A program made the translations under genes and the position numbers. From positions 411,908-427,435 of the forward strand of contig JAKVBI010000001.1 in the NCBI GenBank assembly GCA_022447545.1: a stretch of DNA of 15,528 bases. Reading direction: 5' to 3'. Shown one piece after another: positions 1-6,753 of this stretch. The stretch's first letter is position 1; every line of letters begins with the position of its first letter. The notes under the pieces were generated by a model, which saw only the letters and a program-made list of their open reading frames with translations, made no database searches and had not been told where the DNA came from. Origin of the DNA: Myxococcota bacterium. GTDB taxonomy: Bacteria; Myxococcota_A; UBA9160; SMWR01.

Positions 1-42
1 CGCCCCCCCCGTGGTCGGGCGCTGTCATTCCCGGGCCGCCGG

Positions 43-58
43 CCCCCCCCCCCCCCCC
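43..58. repeat. Homopolymer run of 16 C
   Basis: Sixteen consecutive C bases, preceded by an 8-base C run at 3-10. Read in the frame of the downstream TPR gene it encodes a short proline stretch. Runs this long are prone to length errors in assembly and to slippage in vivo, so the reading frame upstream of it cannot be trusted. Confidence 0.9.
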
Positions 59-119
59 GACAAGCAACCGCCGTGCCTGGTTCTCCCACGTCGCCCCCTG
101 GAGTCTTTTCGTCGTACCG

Positions 120-785
120 ATGGCAGCCTTGGCTCTTGGGCAGATCACCAACCCTCGAGAGACCAAGATTCAGGGCCACGCCAACATCCTTGCCGCGATC
201 CCCAACGACGACCGCACTCGTGTCCAGTACGCATCGGCCCTGGCCCATCGCCAGCGCTACGAAGAATCCGCAGAGAATTACGAACGGGCCATCGCGCTTC
301 GACCCGACAACCCCAGTGCCTACACCGGCCTTGGCAACGTGCGCCGCAACCAAAAACGCTGGGGCGACGCCGTTGCCGCCTACGACCAGGCCCTGGGCCT
401 CGATCCCAACAACACCAAGGCGCAACTCGGACGAGGCCTGGCCATGCTGGCGGGAGAGGATCTCGACGGCGCCCGGATTGCATTTGGCGACATCCTGAAA
501 CACAGCCCCAACGACTACACGGCCCGAACGAACCTCGCGCACATCCAGCAGGTCGAGGGGCAGTACGATGATGCTCACGCCAACTATCAACGCGCCATCG
601 AGTGGTTCCCCAACCAGCCGGCCGCCTATTTCGGCTTGGCGCTTCTGCTCGAAACCACGGGACAATCCCAACGAGCTATCGAGACCATGCGAGCCGCCGT
701 GCGCTTCGCGCCACCCCGCGACCGGAAAAACGCACGCCAAGAACTCGAACGCATGGAGAGCAAGCGCCCGCTGGCGCCGCGCTGA
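120..785 (+). CDS. TPR-repeat protein, N-terminus uncertain
   Basis: Tetratricopeptide-repeat protein, probably a protein-protein interaction scaffold; no enzymatic domain is visible. From about residue 29 it is built of roughly five 34-residue repeats (about 29-62, 63-96, 97-130, 131-164, 165-198) with the usual pattern: Y/A at helix A, A-x-x-x-Y-x-x-A-I/L in helix B, and P-N/D-N turns such as RPDNPSAY and DPNNTKAQ. The tail is basic. The ATG given is the first in-frame start in the window, but the frame is open back to base 3, and the residues just before this ATG (AWFSHVAPWSLFVVP) with the first ones after it (MAALALG) form one hydrophobic stretch. The true start is therefore likely upstream, with a signal peptide or membrane anchor. 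The gene is convergent with the SGNH gene, 52 bases away, with no clear terminator between them. TPR assignment is firm; the cellular role is unknown. Confidence 0.8.
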   Translation: MAALALGQITNPRETKIQGHANILAAIPNDDRTRVQYASALAHRQRYEESAENYERAIALRPDNPSAYTGLGNVRRNQKRWGDAVAAYDQALGLDPNNTKAQLGRGLAMLAGEDLDGARIAFGDILKHSPNDYTARTNLAHIQQVEGQYDDAHANYQRAIEWFPNQPAAYFGLALLLETTGQSQRAIETMRAAVRFAPPRDRKNARQELERMESKRPLAPR

Positions 786-837
786 TGACCCCAAGCAGAT
801 CCCGAAATACGAAGCGCCCGGACCAGGGATGGAACCC

Positions 838-1875
838 TCAACCCCCAGGATTGTCGAGAAATCTCAGGATGGCGCCGGCCGCCAACTCGTGGGCATGGGC
901 ATTGGGATGGGCGTCGAAGGGGTTGACGACCAGTTCGTCCGGGTCGAGGCCCGCGTAGAGATCGCGCAGGTCGAGATGGCGCACATTCAGGCGCCCCCAC
1001 AACTCGTCCAGCTGATCGTGAACCTCTGAAAACGGATACGGGTCCTCACCCATCAGGTTCAAGAAGGGAAAGGTCACCACCTCGAGTTCTCCACCGCGCT
1101 TTCGGACATCTCGCGCCAGGCCCTCCAACCTTCGGAGCTGGGCCTGCCAGACCGCCGCCTCGTAACCATCGAGCATTTTGGTGTAGTAGCCAGCCACGCG
1201 CGGATCCCGCGAAGCCATGAGCCGATAGTAGAGGGTGTTGATCAAGTAGCTGTTCGCCACCCACCAACTCTCGCGCCGGTCGACCACCAGGGAGCGCACG
1301 GTCCGTTGCCAGTCAGGGACGAGATCGGCGCCATCATTGAGGCAGTAGACGAGCACCACGCGATCGAGCTCGTATCCCTGTTCGGTGATGGTCTCAATCT
1401 CCTCGATTTCGACCCCGGTGTTCCAGCCGTTGTCGGCGATAGCATGGACCTCCCACTCCGGCCGCGCCGCGCGAACTCGGTTGACGAAACGTTCCGCGAT
1501 ATCGGGCAGGCCCTGACCCGTCGTGAAGGAATCCCCCAGAAAAGAGATCCGTCGGGTCCCGGGCCGGACAGCCATGGGGTAGTCGATCCCATCCCGATAG
1601 CCCGCTGCGTTTTTATGGAAATAGCGCTCATACCAGCGGCGGCCGACCTTGGAGAAGCCGAAGGACTCGGTGGTGTCGTAGACGAAGCGAAAATAGAGCT
1701 CGCCGCCCGCAAGGCAGAGCGACAGCAACAGGCCGAGCACGAGCGCGTTGCCGAGCAGTAACCCACGCCGGTCCGAACCTCCGGCCTCGCGACTCCTGAA
1801 GAATACGACCAGCGCCACCCCAAAACCCACGGGCAGGAGCAGGCTGACGACGAGCACCCCGTTCTCGCCGGTCAC
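838..1875 (-). CDS. Membrane-anchored SGNH/GDSL hydrolase-like protein
   Basis: Likely esterase or acyltransferase-type enzyme of the SGNH fold, held at the membrane with its catalytic domain outside the cytoplasm; substrate unknown. Two hydrophobic segments lie at about residues 7-26 and 40-58, followed by an N-x-A-G-Y-R-D element at 89-95 common in membrane-linked SGNH proteins of polysaccharide loci. Block I is G-D-S-F (114-117, nucleophile S116). An N-G-W-N-T-G segment (149-154) stands where the block II Gly/oxyanion region is expected. Block III is L-N-D (179-181), and the C-terminal catalytic pair lies in D-A-H-P-N (D321, H323). The start is GTG, supported by an AGGAG just upstream on the minus strand. 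The glycosyltransferase stop lies only 22 bases upstream, so the two are almost certainly one operon. That suggests de-esterification or acylation of a sugar polymer, which is inference from context. The fold is confident; the activity is not. Confidence 0.85.
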   Translation of the reverse strand: MTGENGVLVVSLLLPVGFGVALVVFFRSREAGGSDRRGLLLGNALVLGLLLSLCLAGGELYFRFVYDTTESFGFSKVGRRWYERYFHKNAAGYRDGIDYPMAVRPGTRRISFLGDSFTTGQGLPDIAERFVNRVRAARPEWEVHAIADNGWNTGVEIEEIETITEQGYELDRVVLVYCLNDGADLVPDWQRTVRSLVVDRRESWWVANSYLINTLYYRLMASRDPRVAGYYTKMLDGYEAAVWQAQLRRLEGLARDVRKRGGELEVVTFPFLNLMGEDPYPFSEVHDQLDELWGRLNVRHLDLRDLYAGLDPDELVVNPFDAHPNAHAHELAAGAILRFLDNPGG

Positions 1876-1897
1876 AGCGGCTCCTGCTCCCCGCGTC

Positions 1898-2866
1898 TCA
1901 ACTTTGCCGAGGACGGCGCAGGAGGCGGGGGTGCAGCACCTCGCGGGGAATGTTCTGGAGGTCGTAGCTCAAGAAGGCCAGCAGCAACTGGACGCCGATG
2001 ATGACCGGCAACCCGGCGATCATCACCCCGCCACTAGTCGTAGGCACGCCAACCTCGATGCCGTGGGTCCAGTAACTGACCCCCATCCACGTGCCGAAAG
2101 CCATAAAGGCCAAGCCGAGCACCCCTTCCACCGACGCGATGTTGAAGTTGCGCAGGAAATAGCTGTAGAAGATGCGCTTGACGGTATTCGAAGCGTGCTT
2201 CCACAAGAACTCACCCACCACCGTGCGCACCTGCAGCGTGCTGGTCTCGTCGCCGTAGACCGCGGGCATGGGGACGTCGGTGACCACGGCTCGCAGCGTA
2301 CCCAGGTGAAACAACATGTCGGACTCGAAGAACCAGCGGCGGCTGATCCGGTCGAGGGGCAGTTCACGCGCGATGGCGGTGTGAATGGCCGTAAACCCAT
2401 TGGTGGGATCGAAGAGGTTCCAGTATCCGGTGGACAACTTGCTCGCAAACGACAGCAGTGAGTTGCCGACCAGCCGCAACCATGGCATGGCGCGAAGCCC
2501 CCGAAGGTCGAAGAAGCGGTTGCCCTTCGCGTAATCGGCCTCGCCGTCCAACAACGGCTGTATGAGGCTGGGCACCAGCCGCGGGTCCATCTGCCCGTCG
2601 CCATCGAGCTTGACGATGATGTCCGCGCCGTCGGCCATCGCGGCCTCGTAGCCCGCCAGGCTCGCACCGCCCACGCCCTGGTTCGCGTCGAGCCGCAGCA
2701 CCGATACACGAGGATCGTCGCAGCGGTTCTTCACGAGATCACCACTGCCATCCGGGCAGGCGTCGTCCACCACGTAGATGGCGCTGCACTCGGGTCCGAC
2801 AGACGCGATCACCTCGAGAACCCGCTCACCGACGCGGTAGCAGGGAATGACGACGGCGATCTTCAT
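1898..2866 (-). CDS. Family 2 glycosyltransferase, polyprenyl-phosphate type
   Basis: GT-A fold glycosyltransferase of family 2, 322 aa, resembling dolichyl/undecaprenyl-phosphate sugar transferases (DPM1/GtrB-like). It probably transfers a sugar from a nucleotide donor to a lipid-phosphate carrier at the inner membrane. Visible motifs: N-terminal strand KIAVVIPCYR; D-D-A-C-P-D-G-S (34-41) for nucleotide binding; the metal-binding L-D-G-D-G (87-91); F-D-P-T-N-G-F (152-158); and F-F-E-S-D-M (179-184), the acceptor/catalytic region of this clade. Two C-terminal membrane segments lie at about 243-265 and 278-300, as in GtrB-like enzymes. I chose the ATG at 2866 because the open frame upstream (to 3022) encodes non-family, low-complexity sequence and the domain begins right at this Met. 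No good ribosome binding site precedes it. It is followed 22 bases later by the SGNH gene in the same direction. Sugar and carrier are not determined. Confidence 0.9.
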   Translation of the reverse strand: MKIAVVIPCYRVGERVLEVIASVGPECSAIYVVDDACPDGSGDLVKNRCDDPRVSVLRLDANQGVGGASLAGYEAAMADGADIIVKLDGDGQMDPRLVPSLIQPLLDGEADYAKGNRFFDLRGLRAMPWLRLVGNSLLSFASKLSTGYWNLFDPTNGFTAIHTAIARELPLDRISRRWFFESDMLFHLGTLRAVVTDVPMPAVYGDETSTLQVRTVVGEFLWKHASNTVKRIFYSYFLRNFNIASVEGVLGLAFMAFGTWMGVSYWTHGIEVGVPTTSGGVMIAGLPVIIGVQLLLAFLSYDLQNIPREVLHPRLLRRPRQS

Positions 2867-2912
2867 CCTGTAGTCAGGATAACACCCTCCCCCTGGGGTG
2901 GCGGCGGATCCG

Positions 2913-2963
2913 GGAAGCCAGTTCCCGGGAGACTCCGATGTGCATGTCGAACTGGCGGCTTCC
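2913..2963. repeat. Imperfect inverted repeat in divergent intergenic region
   Basis: GGAAGCCAGTT (2913-2923) is matched by the inverted AACTGGCGGCTTCC (2950-2963). The arms pair over 11 bp with one 3-base bulge, and pairing can continue outward with a 1-base bulge. The loop contains the palindrome TCCCGGGA (2923-2930). It lies between the divergent glycosyltransferase and phosphotransferase genes. It could be an RNA hairpin in a leader or a protein-binding site; no U-run follows on either strand, so a simple terminator is unlikely. Confidence 0.5.
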
Positions 2964-3020
2964 GGGTTCCATCGGGCATGATGGCGCGCGGCGGCAGCCG
3001 ACTCACAGCCGCGGAGGCGC

Positions 3021-4121
3021 ATGGTGCCGCTCCCGACCCAGCGCGATCACGAAGCCCTGAGACTGCGACTCCTGGACTGGTTGGCCCAGCAGCTTCCAGC
3101 CGGCTCGGACCCCAAAATCTCCGCGCTGTCGATCCCCGAGGCCTCGGGCTTTTCCAGCGAGACTCTGCTGTTCGATGCAACCTGGGGCGACGAGGGACGG
3201 CGCCAAACAGGCGCCTTCGTGGTCCGCACCGCGCCGGACATGGACGATCACCCCATTTTCCCAAGCTACGACCTGGCGATGCAGCACCGCTGCCTGGCCC
3301 TGGTGCGCGAACACACGGATGTCCCGGTGCCGCGTGCCCCGTGGATCGAACTCGACCCGGAGCCCCTGGGGGCTCCCTTTTTCGTCATGGAGCGGATCGA
3401 GGGCCAGGTGCCCCCCGACAACCCTCCCTACGTGTTCGGCGGCTGGCTCGCAGAAGCCAGCGCCGAGCAGCGAGCGGACTTCCAGCACCGATCCGTAGAG
3501 GTGCTGGCCAAACTGCACACCCTCGAACCCCGGAGCGTGGACCTCGGATTCCTCGAGCGCCCCGAGTTCGGCGAGAGCGCCCTCGACCAGCTCCTCGGGT
3601 ACCAGCGGTACTACTATGACTGGGCCCGGAAAGGGGTCACCTACCCCAGCATCGAGCGGGCCTTCGATTGGCTCGAAGCCCACCGGCCCGAGAGCGAAGG
3701 ACCCAGCGTGCTGAACTGGGGCGACTCGCGCATCGGCAACATCATGTACCGGGACTTCCGCCCGGTGGCCGTCCTGGACTGGGAAATGGCTGCGGTGGGG
3801 GCTCCCGAAGCGGACCTGGCCTGGATGGTGCACATGCACGACTTCTTTGCGGACTTCGCCGACCAGGCTGGCCTGCCAGGCCTACCGGGCTTCCTTCGTT
3901 GGCAGGATGTCACCGCTACCTACGAGCAACTCACGGGCCGGGATGTGCGTAACTTTCCCTTCTACGCCGTCTTCGCAGGACTGCGCTACATGATCATCTC
4001 GATCCAGATCGGACTGCGCGGCATCGCGTACGGGCAGATGGAACGACCCAGCGATCTGGACGAGTTGCTAATGAACCGCGGTGTGGTGGAGCGCATGATG
4101 AGTGGCGAGTACTGGGACTGA
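3021..4121 (+). CDS. APH-like phosphotransferase (ACAD10/LvaA-type family)
   Basis: Cytoplasmic kinase-fold protein of the aminoglycoside phosphotransferase/choline kinase superfamily, 366 aa, the usual length. N-lobe: S-G-F-S-S-E-T-L-L-F (42-51), a glycine-loop equivalent, and F-V-V-R (66-69) where the ATP-contacting basic residue sits. Hinge: F-F-V-M-E-R-I-E-G (120-128). Catalytic loop: N-W-G-D-S-R-I-G-N (232-240) with catalytic D235 and N240, followed by the metal-binding D-W-E (253-255). The classical His of H-G-D is Trp here, a variant I associate with this subfamily rather than a defect. Relatives include the kinase half of ACAD10/11 and LvaA, which phosphorylate 4-hydroxyacyl-CoAs; antibiotic modification is not implied. 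The ATG is only 3 bases after GGAGG (3013-3017); the GTG at 3024, 6 bases after it, may be the real start. The CBM9/DUF5916 gene follows after 57 bases without a visible promoter. Family is firm, substrate is inferred. Confidence 0.9.
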   Translation: MVPLPTQRDHEALRLRLLDWLAQQLPAGSDPKISALSIPEASGFSSETLLFDATWGDEGRRQTGAFVVRTAPDMDDHPIFPSYDLAMQHRCLALVREHTDVPVPRAPWIELDPEPLGAPFFVMERIEGQVPPDNPPYVFGGWLAEASAEQRADFQHRSVEVLAKLHTLEPRSVDLGFLERPEFGESALDQLLGYQRYYYDWARKGVTYPSIERAFDWLEAHRPESEGPSVLNWGDSRIGNIMYRDFRPVAVLDWEMAAVGAPEADLAWMVHMHDFFADFADQAGLPGLPGFLRWQDVTATYEQLTGRDVRNFPFYAVFAGLRYMIISIQIGLRGIAYGQMERPSDLDELLMNRGVVERMMSGEYWD

Positions 4122-4178
4122 GCCTCTCCTCTTCGACCCCGCTACCTGGCCCATCGCCCCTCCTCTCCGAAGGCCGAC

Positions 4179-6320
4179 TTGAAGACTCTCGCAAAGCGAT
4201 GGCTGGCGTTCGTGCCCTTCTTGGCCAGCCTGACGATGGCCGCCGAAGAGCAACCGCCCAGGGTGGGCCTGGTCTGGACCGATACCCCACCGGTGATCGA
4301 CGGAGTCCTGGACGACGAGGTCTGGAAGCAAGCGGCACTGATCGACGAGTTCGTTCAGGTGTTGCCCGTGCCAGGCGCTCCCCCTTCCCAACGCACCGAG
4401 TTCCGCCTGCTCACCGACGGCAGGGAACTTTACATCGGCGTGCGCTGCTTCGACGACGCCATTGATCAGATGATCGCCAACCGCATGCTGCGGGATGACA
4501 TCTATTTCTTCGACGACAACGTAAGCGTCGTGCTCGACCCCTTCCTCGACAAGCGCAACGGCTACTACTTCGAGGTCAACCCCCGCGGCGGTCGGAGGGA
4601 CGTATTGCTCGAGGGTGACGCCACCGAGCGCAGCTGGGACGCCATCTGGCGCGCCCAAACCACGATCGACGAGAACGGCTGGAGCCTCGAGGTCGCAATC
4701 CCCTTTCAATCCATCAACTTCGATCCCGGCACCGATGCCTGGGGAATGAACATCTCACGCGGAATTTCGGGTTCCAACGAGGAGGTGCGTTGGACCGACC
4801 CGGCCCCCCAGCGCTTCATCACCAACATGGGACGCGCGGGCATCCTGGAGGGAATGACCGGAGTGGATCAGGGGCTGGGGCTCGAGATCGTCCCGACCAT
4901 GGTGGTTCGGCGCATCGACGACAACACCGTGGACCGACACACCACCAAAATCGAGCCGAGCGGAAGCCTGTTCTACAAGATCCTGCCCTCCCTCACGGCC
5001 TCCCTCACCGCCAACACCGACTTCGGTGAAACCGAAGCTGACCTTCGACAGGTCAACCTGACGCGCTTCAAACTCTTCTACCCCGAAAGGCGTGACTTCT
5101 TCCTCCAAGACGCACTGATCTTCGATTTCGCCAATCTCGTGGGCAACGGCGAGCCCTTCTTCTCCCGGCGGATCGGCCTGACCCCCAGCGGAGAGACCGT
5201 GCCCCTGCTGTTCGGGGGCAAGGTCACGGGTCGGATCGGCAACGACTACAAACTCGGCGTCCTGAACACCCAGGTGGACAGCTACGAAGGCGTCTCCCAG
5301 CAGAATCTCTCGGTGGCCCGTGGCGCCATGAACATTTTCGGCGAGTCGACACTGGGCGCCATCGTGACCCACGGCAACCCTGGCGGAGGGCCCAATAACA
5401 CCCTGGTCGGTACCGACTTCATCTACAAGAACACCCAGTTCATGGACGGCAAGAGCCTCAATGGCACCGCCTGGCTGCAGCACACCTTCACCGAGGGCAT
5501 CGACGACCAGCAGATGGCCTACGGCGCCAGCATCGCCTACCCCAACGACCGGGTGAGCTGGCTGCTGCGCTTCATGGAGCTTCAGGAGAACTTCAACCCG
5601 GCCCTGGGTTTCGTCAATCGAGCCGACATCCGCGAGTACGAAGCAAACTTCCGGTACCGCATCCGTCGCACGGGGCTGCTGCGAACCATCGACTCGCTGA
5701 TCAACACCAAGGTCGTCACAGACACCGACAACAACCTCCAGACCTTCGACGTGCTGATCAGCCCCGTCCAGTTGCGCAGCAACCTGTCCGACGTGTTCTC
5801 CCCCGTCTACCGCCACCAATACGAAAGCCTCGACGTTCCCTTCGAAATCCACCCCGGGGTGGTCATCCCCGTGGGCGACTACCACTTCGACTCGGCCGGC
5901 TTCCGCCTCGAGTCGAGCCAGAGCCGCGCCCGGCGCGGACGACTCCTGGTGGGCGGGGGGAGCTTCTACACGGGCTGGCGCCTCAGTGTCTGGCCCCAAC
6001 TCGAGTGGCGTCCCTCACACCACTGGCTGGTGGGCCTCGCCTACGAGTTCAACGCCGTGAGGCTTCGCGAAGGGGACTTCAACGTTCACCTCGTGCAATT
6101 CCGCGTGAACGTGCAGTTCACCCCCGACGTGTCATGGATCACCCTCGTCCAGTGGGACAATGACAGCGAAAGCATCGGCATCAACAGCCGGCTGCGCTGG
6201 ATCGTTCAAGACGGGCGGGAGCTGTTCGTGGTCTTCAACCAGGACCTCGACACCCAGAATGGAATCTCCGTGTCCAGCACCGAGCCGCTCATCAAGCTTT
6301 TCTGGACCTTCCGCTTCTGA
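4179..6320 (+). CDS. Secreted CBM9-like/DUF5916 outer-membrane protein
   Basis: Predicted exported protein of 713 aa. A signal peptide spans about residues 1-21 (K-T-L-A-K-R basic start, hydrophobic core W-L-A-F-V-P-F-L-A-S-L, cleavage near T-M-A-A). A family 9-like carbohydrate-binding fold covers about 32-215, recognised by P-P-V-I-D-G-V-L-D-D-E-V-W (37-49), L-Y-I-G-V-R-C-F-D (84-92) and the V-V-L-D-P-F motif (117-122). From about 232 onward it matches the DUF5916 pattern, with N-T-D-F-G-E-T-E-A-D and F-Y-P-E-R-R-D-F-F. The tail is rich in alternating hydrophobic strands and ends in W-T-F-R-F; a terminal Phe is typical of outer-membrane beta-barrels assembled by BAM. The start is TTG, chosen because it gives an intact signal peptide and has GAAGG five bases upstream; no in-frame ATG precedes the hydrophobic core. 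The ligand is unknown; a role in surface binding or uptake of a glycan or other polymer is plausible but not shown. Confidence 0.9.
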   Translation: MKTLAKRWLAFVPFLASLTMAAEEQPPRVGLVWTDTPPVIDGVLDDEVWKQAALIDEFVQVLPVPGAPPSQRTEFRLLTDGRELYIGVRCFDDAIDQMIANRMLRDDIYFFDDNVSVVLDPFLDKRNGYYFEVNPRGGRRDVLLEGDATERSWDAIWRAQTTIDENGWSLEVAIPFQSINFDPGTDAWGMNISRGISGSNEEVRWTDPAPQRFITNMGRAGILEGMTGVDQGLGLEIVPTMVVRRIDDNTVDRHTTKIEPSGSLFYKILPSLTASLTANTDFGETEADLRQVNLTRFKLFYPERRDFFLQDALIFDFANLVGNGEPFFSRRIGLTPSGETVPLLFGGKVTGRIGNDYKLGVLNTQVDSYEGVSQQNLSVARGAMNIFGESTLGAIVTHGNPGGGPNNTLVGTDFIYKNTQFMDGKSLNGTAWLQHTFTEGIDDQQMAYGASIAYPNDRVSWLLRFMELQENFNPALGFVNRADIREYEANFRYRIRRTGLLRTIDSLINTKVVTDTDNNLQTFDVLISPVQLRSNLSDVFSPVYRHQYESLDVPFEIHPGVVIPVGDYHFDSAGFRLESSQSRARRGRLLVGGGSFYTGWRLSVWPQLEWRPSHHWLVGLAYEFNAVRLREGDFNVHLVQFRVNVQFTPDVSWITLVQWDNDSESIGINSRLRWIVQDGRELFVVFNQDLDTQNGISVSSTEPLIKLFWTFRF

Positions 6321-6372
6321 GCGTACGGGCACCCATCCGGTTCCCACGGGCAATCTGCGCCCCATACAACGA

Positions 6373-6404
6373 TGGCCACCGGATCGGGAAACAACCGGTG
6401 GCCA
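6373..6404. terminator. Strong inverted repeat, probable bidirectional terminator
   Basis: A perfect 10-bp stem, TGGCCACCGG (6373-6382) with CCGGTGGCCA (6395-6404), and a 12-base loop. It lies between the stop of the + strand DUF5916 gene and the 3' end of the - strand tRNA-Arg, where both transcripts need to end. Neither side has a real U-run, so it is a weak intrinsic terminator, or a structure acting with Rho or protecting 3' ends. The right arm is part of a 10-bp palindrome, GGTGGCCACC (6397-6406). Confidence 0.55.
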
Positions 6405-6417
6405 CCGAAGCGAAGTT

Positions 6418-6494
6418 TGGCGCGCCCAGCACGACTCGAACGTGCGACCTCCTGGTCCGCAACCAGACGCTCTATCCAACTGAGCTATGGGCGC
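6418..6494 (-). tRNA. tRNA-Arg, anticodon GCG
   Basis: A complete 77-nt cloverleaf read on the minus strand. The acceptor stem GCGCCCA/TGGGCGC pairs perfectly; D arm GCTC..GAGC with G18-G19-A20; anticodon stem TCTGG/CCAGG (first pair T-G); T arm GCACG-TTCGAGT-CGTGC. Discriminator G73 and CCA are encoded (6418-6420). The 7-base anticodon loop is TTGCGGA, giving anticodon GCG (complement of 6458-6460), which reads CGC and CGU arginine codons. A20, C35 and G73 fit arginine identity. Most bacteria instead use anticodon ACG, edited to inosine by TadA, so the G at position 34 is unusual. It lies 48 bases downstream of tRNA-Ser and is probably in the same transcript. Confidence 0.95.
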
Positions 6495-6542
6495 TTGCAA
6501 ACGCGGCGCCGGATTCTACCGAATTCGACACCGCACGAAACT

Positions 6543-6630
6543 TGGCGGAGAGAGTGGGATTCGAACCCACGGTACCTTTCGGTACACACGCTTTCCAAGC
6601 GTGCGCCTTAAGCCGCTCGGCCATCTCTCC
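6543..6630 (-). tRNA. tRNA-Ser, anticodon GGA
   Basis: An 88-nt class II tRNA on the minus strand. Acceptor GGAGAGA/TCTCTCC pairs perfectly; anticodon stem CACGC/GCGTG encloses loop TTGGAAA with anticodon GGA (complement of 6594-6596), reading UCC and UCU. The long variable arm with its own 5-bp stem (GTACC-GAAA-GGTAC) is the serine hallmark. The T arm is GTGGG-TTCGAAT-CCCAC, with discriminator G73 and encoded CCA (6543-6545). It is the first gene of a two-tRNA unit with tRNA-Arg. Confidence 0.97.
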
Positions 6631-6643
6631 GCGTGGGTGGCGT

Positions 6644-6672
6644 ATGTTGGGCCCACCCCGCGCGAATTTCAA
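6644..6672 (-). promoter_or_regulatory. Candidate promoter for the tRNA-Ser/tRNA-Arg unit
   Basis: On the minus strand a TTGAAA -35-like box (6667-6672) is followed after exactly 17 bases by CAACAT (6644-6649), a poor -10 match that keeps the key A2 and T6. Transcription would start about 6637, a few bases before the mature tRNA-Ser 5' end, with a GC-rich discriminator between, as in stringently controlled tRNA promoters. Position is the best support; the -10 is weak. Confidence 0.35.
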
Positions 6673-6753
6673 CGGCACGGCCAAGCACCCGGGCAGGCGA
6701 GCCGGCGCGTCAGGGCACGATCGGCCCCCGGGCATGTGTGTGAGAACGCCCCG

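Noticed and set aside
2867-3022. 52-residue N-terminal extension of the glycosyltransferase
   Set aside because: The sequence is non-family and lies in the divergent control region; the GT2 strand begins at the internal Met.
3021-4121. Aminoglycoside resistance gene
   Set aside because: The APH fold is present, but the catalytic loop and hinge match the ACAD10/LvaA-type metabolic family, not drug-modifying enzymes.
4755-5999. A 414-codon minus-strand open frame
   Set aside because: Antisense shadow of the DUF5916 gene, Val/Gly/Glu-rich, with no recognisable motif.
6418-6630. tRNA pair as an integration (att) site for a mobile element
   Set aside because: No integrase gene, no second copy of a tRNA 3' end and no phage-like genes are seen in the window.
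6487-6753. N-terminal extension of the MFS gene
   Set aside because: It would run antisense through part of tRNA-Arg and all of tRNA-Ser and encodes no family-like residues; the ATG at 6754 fits the transporter start.
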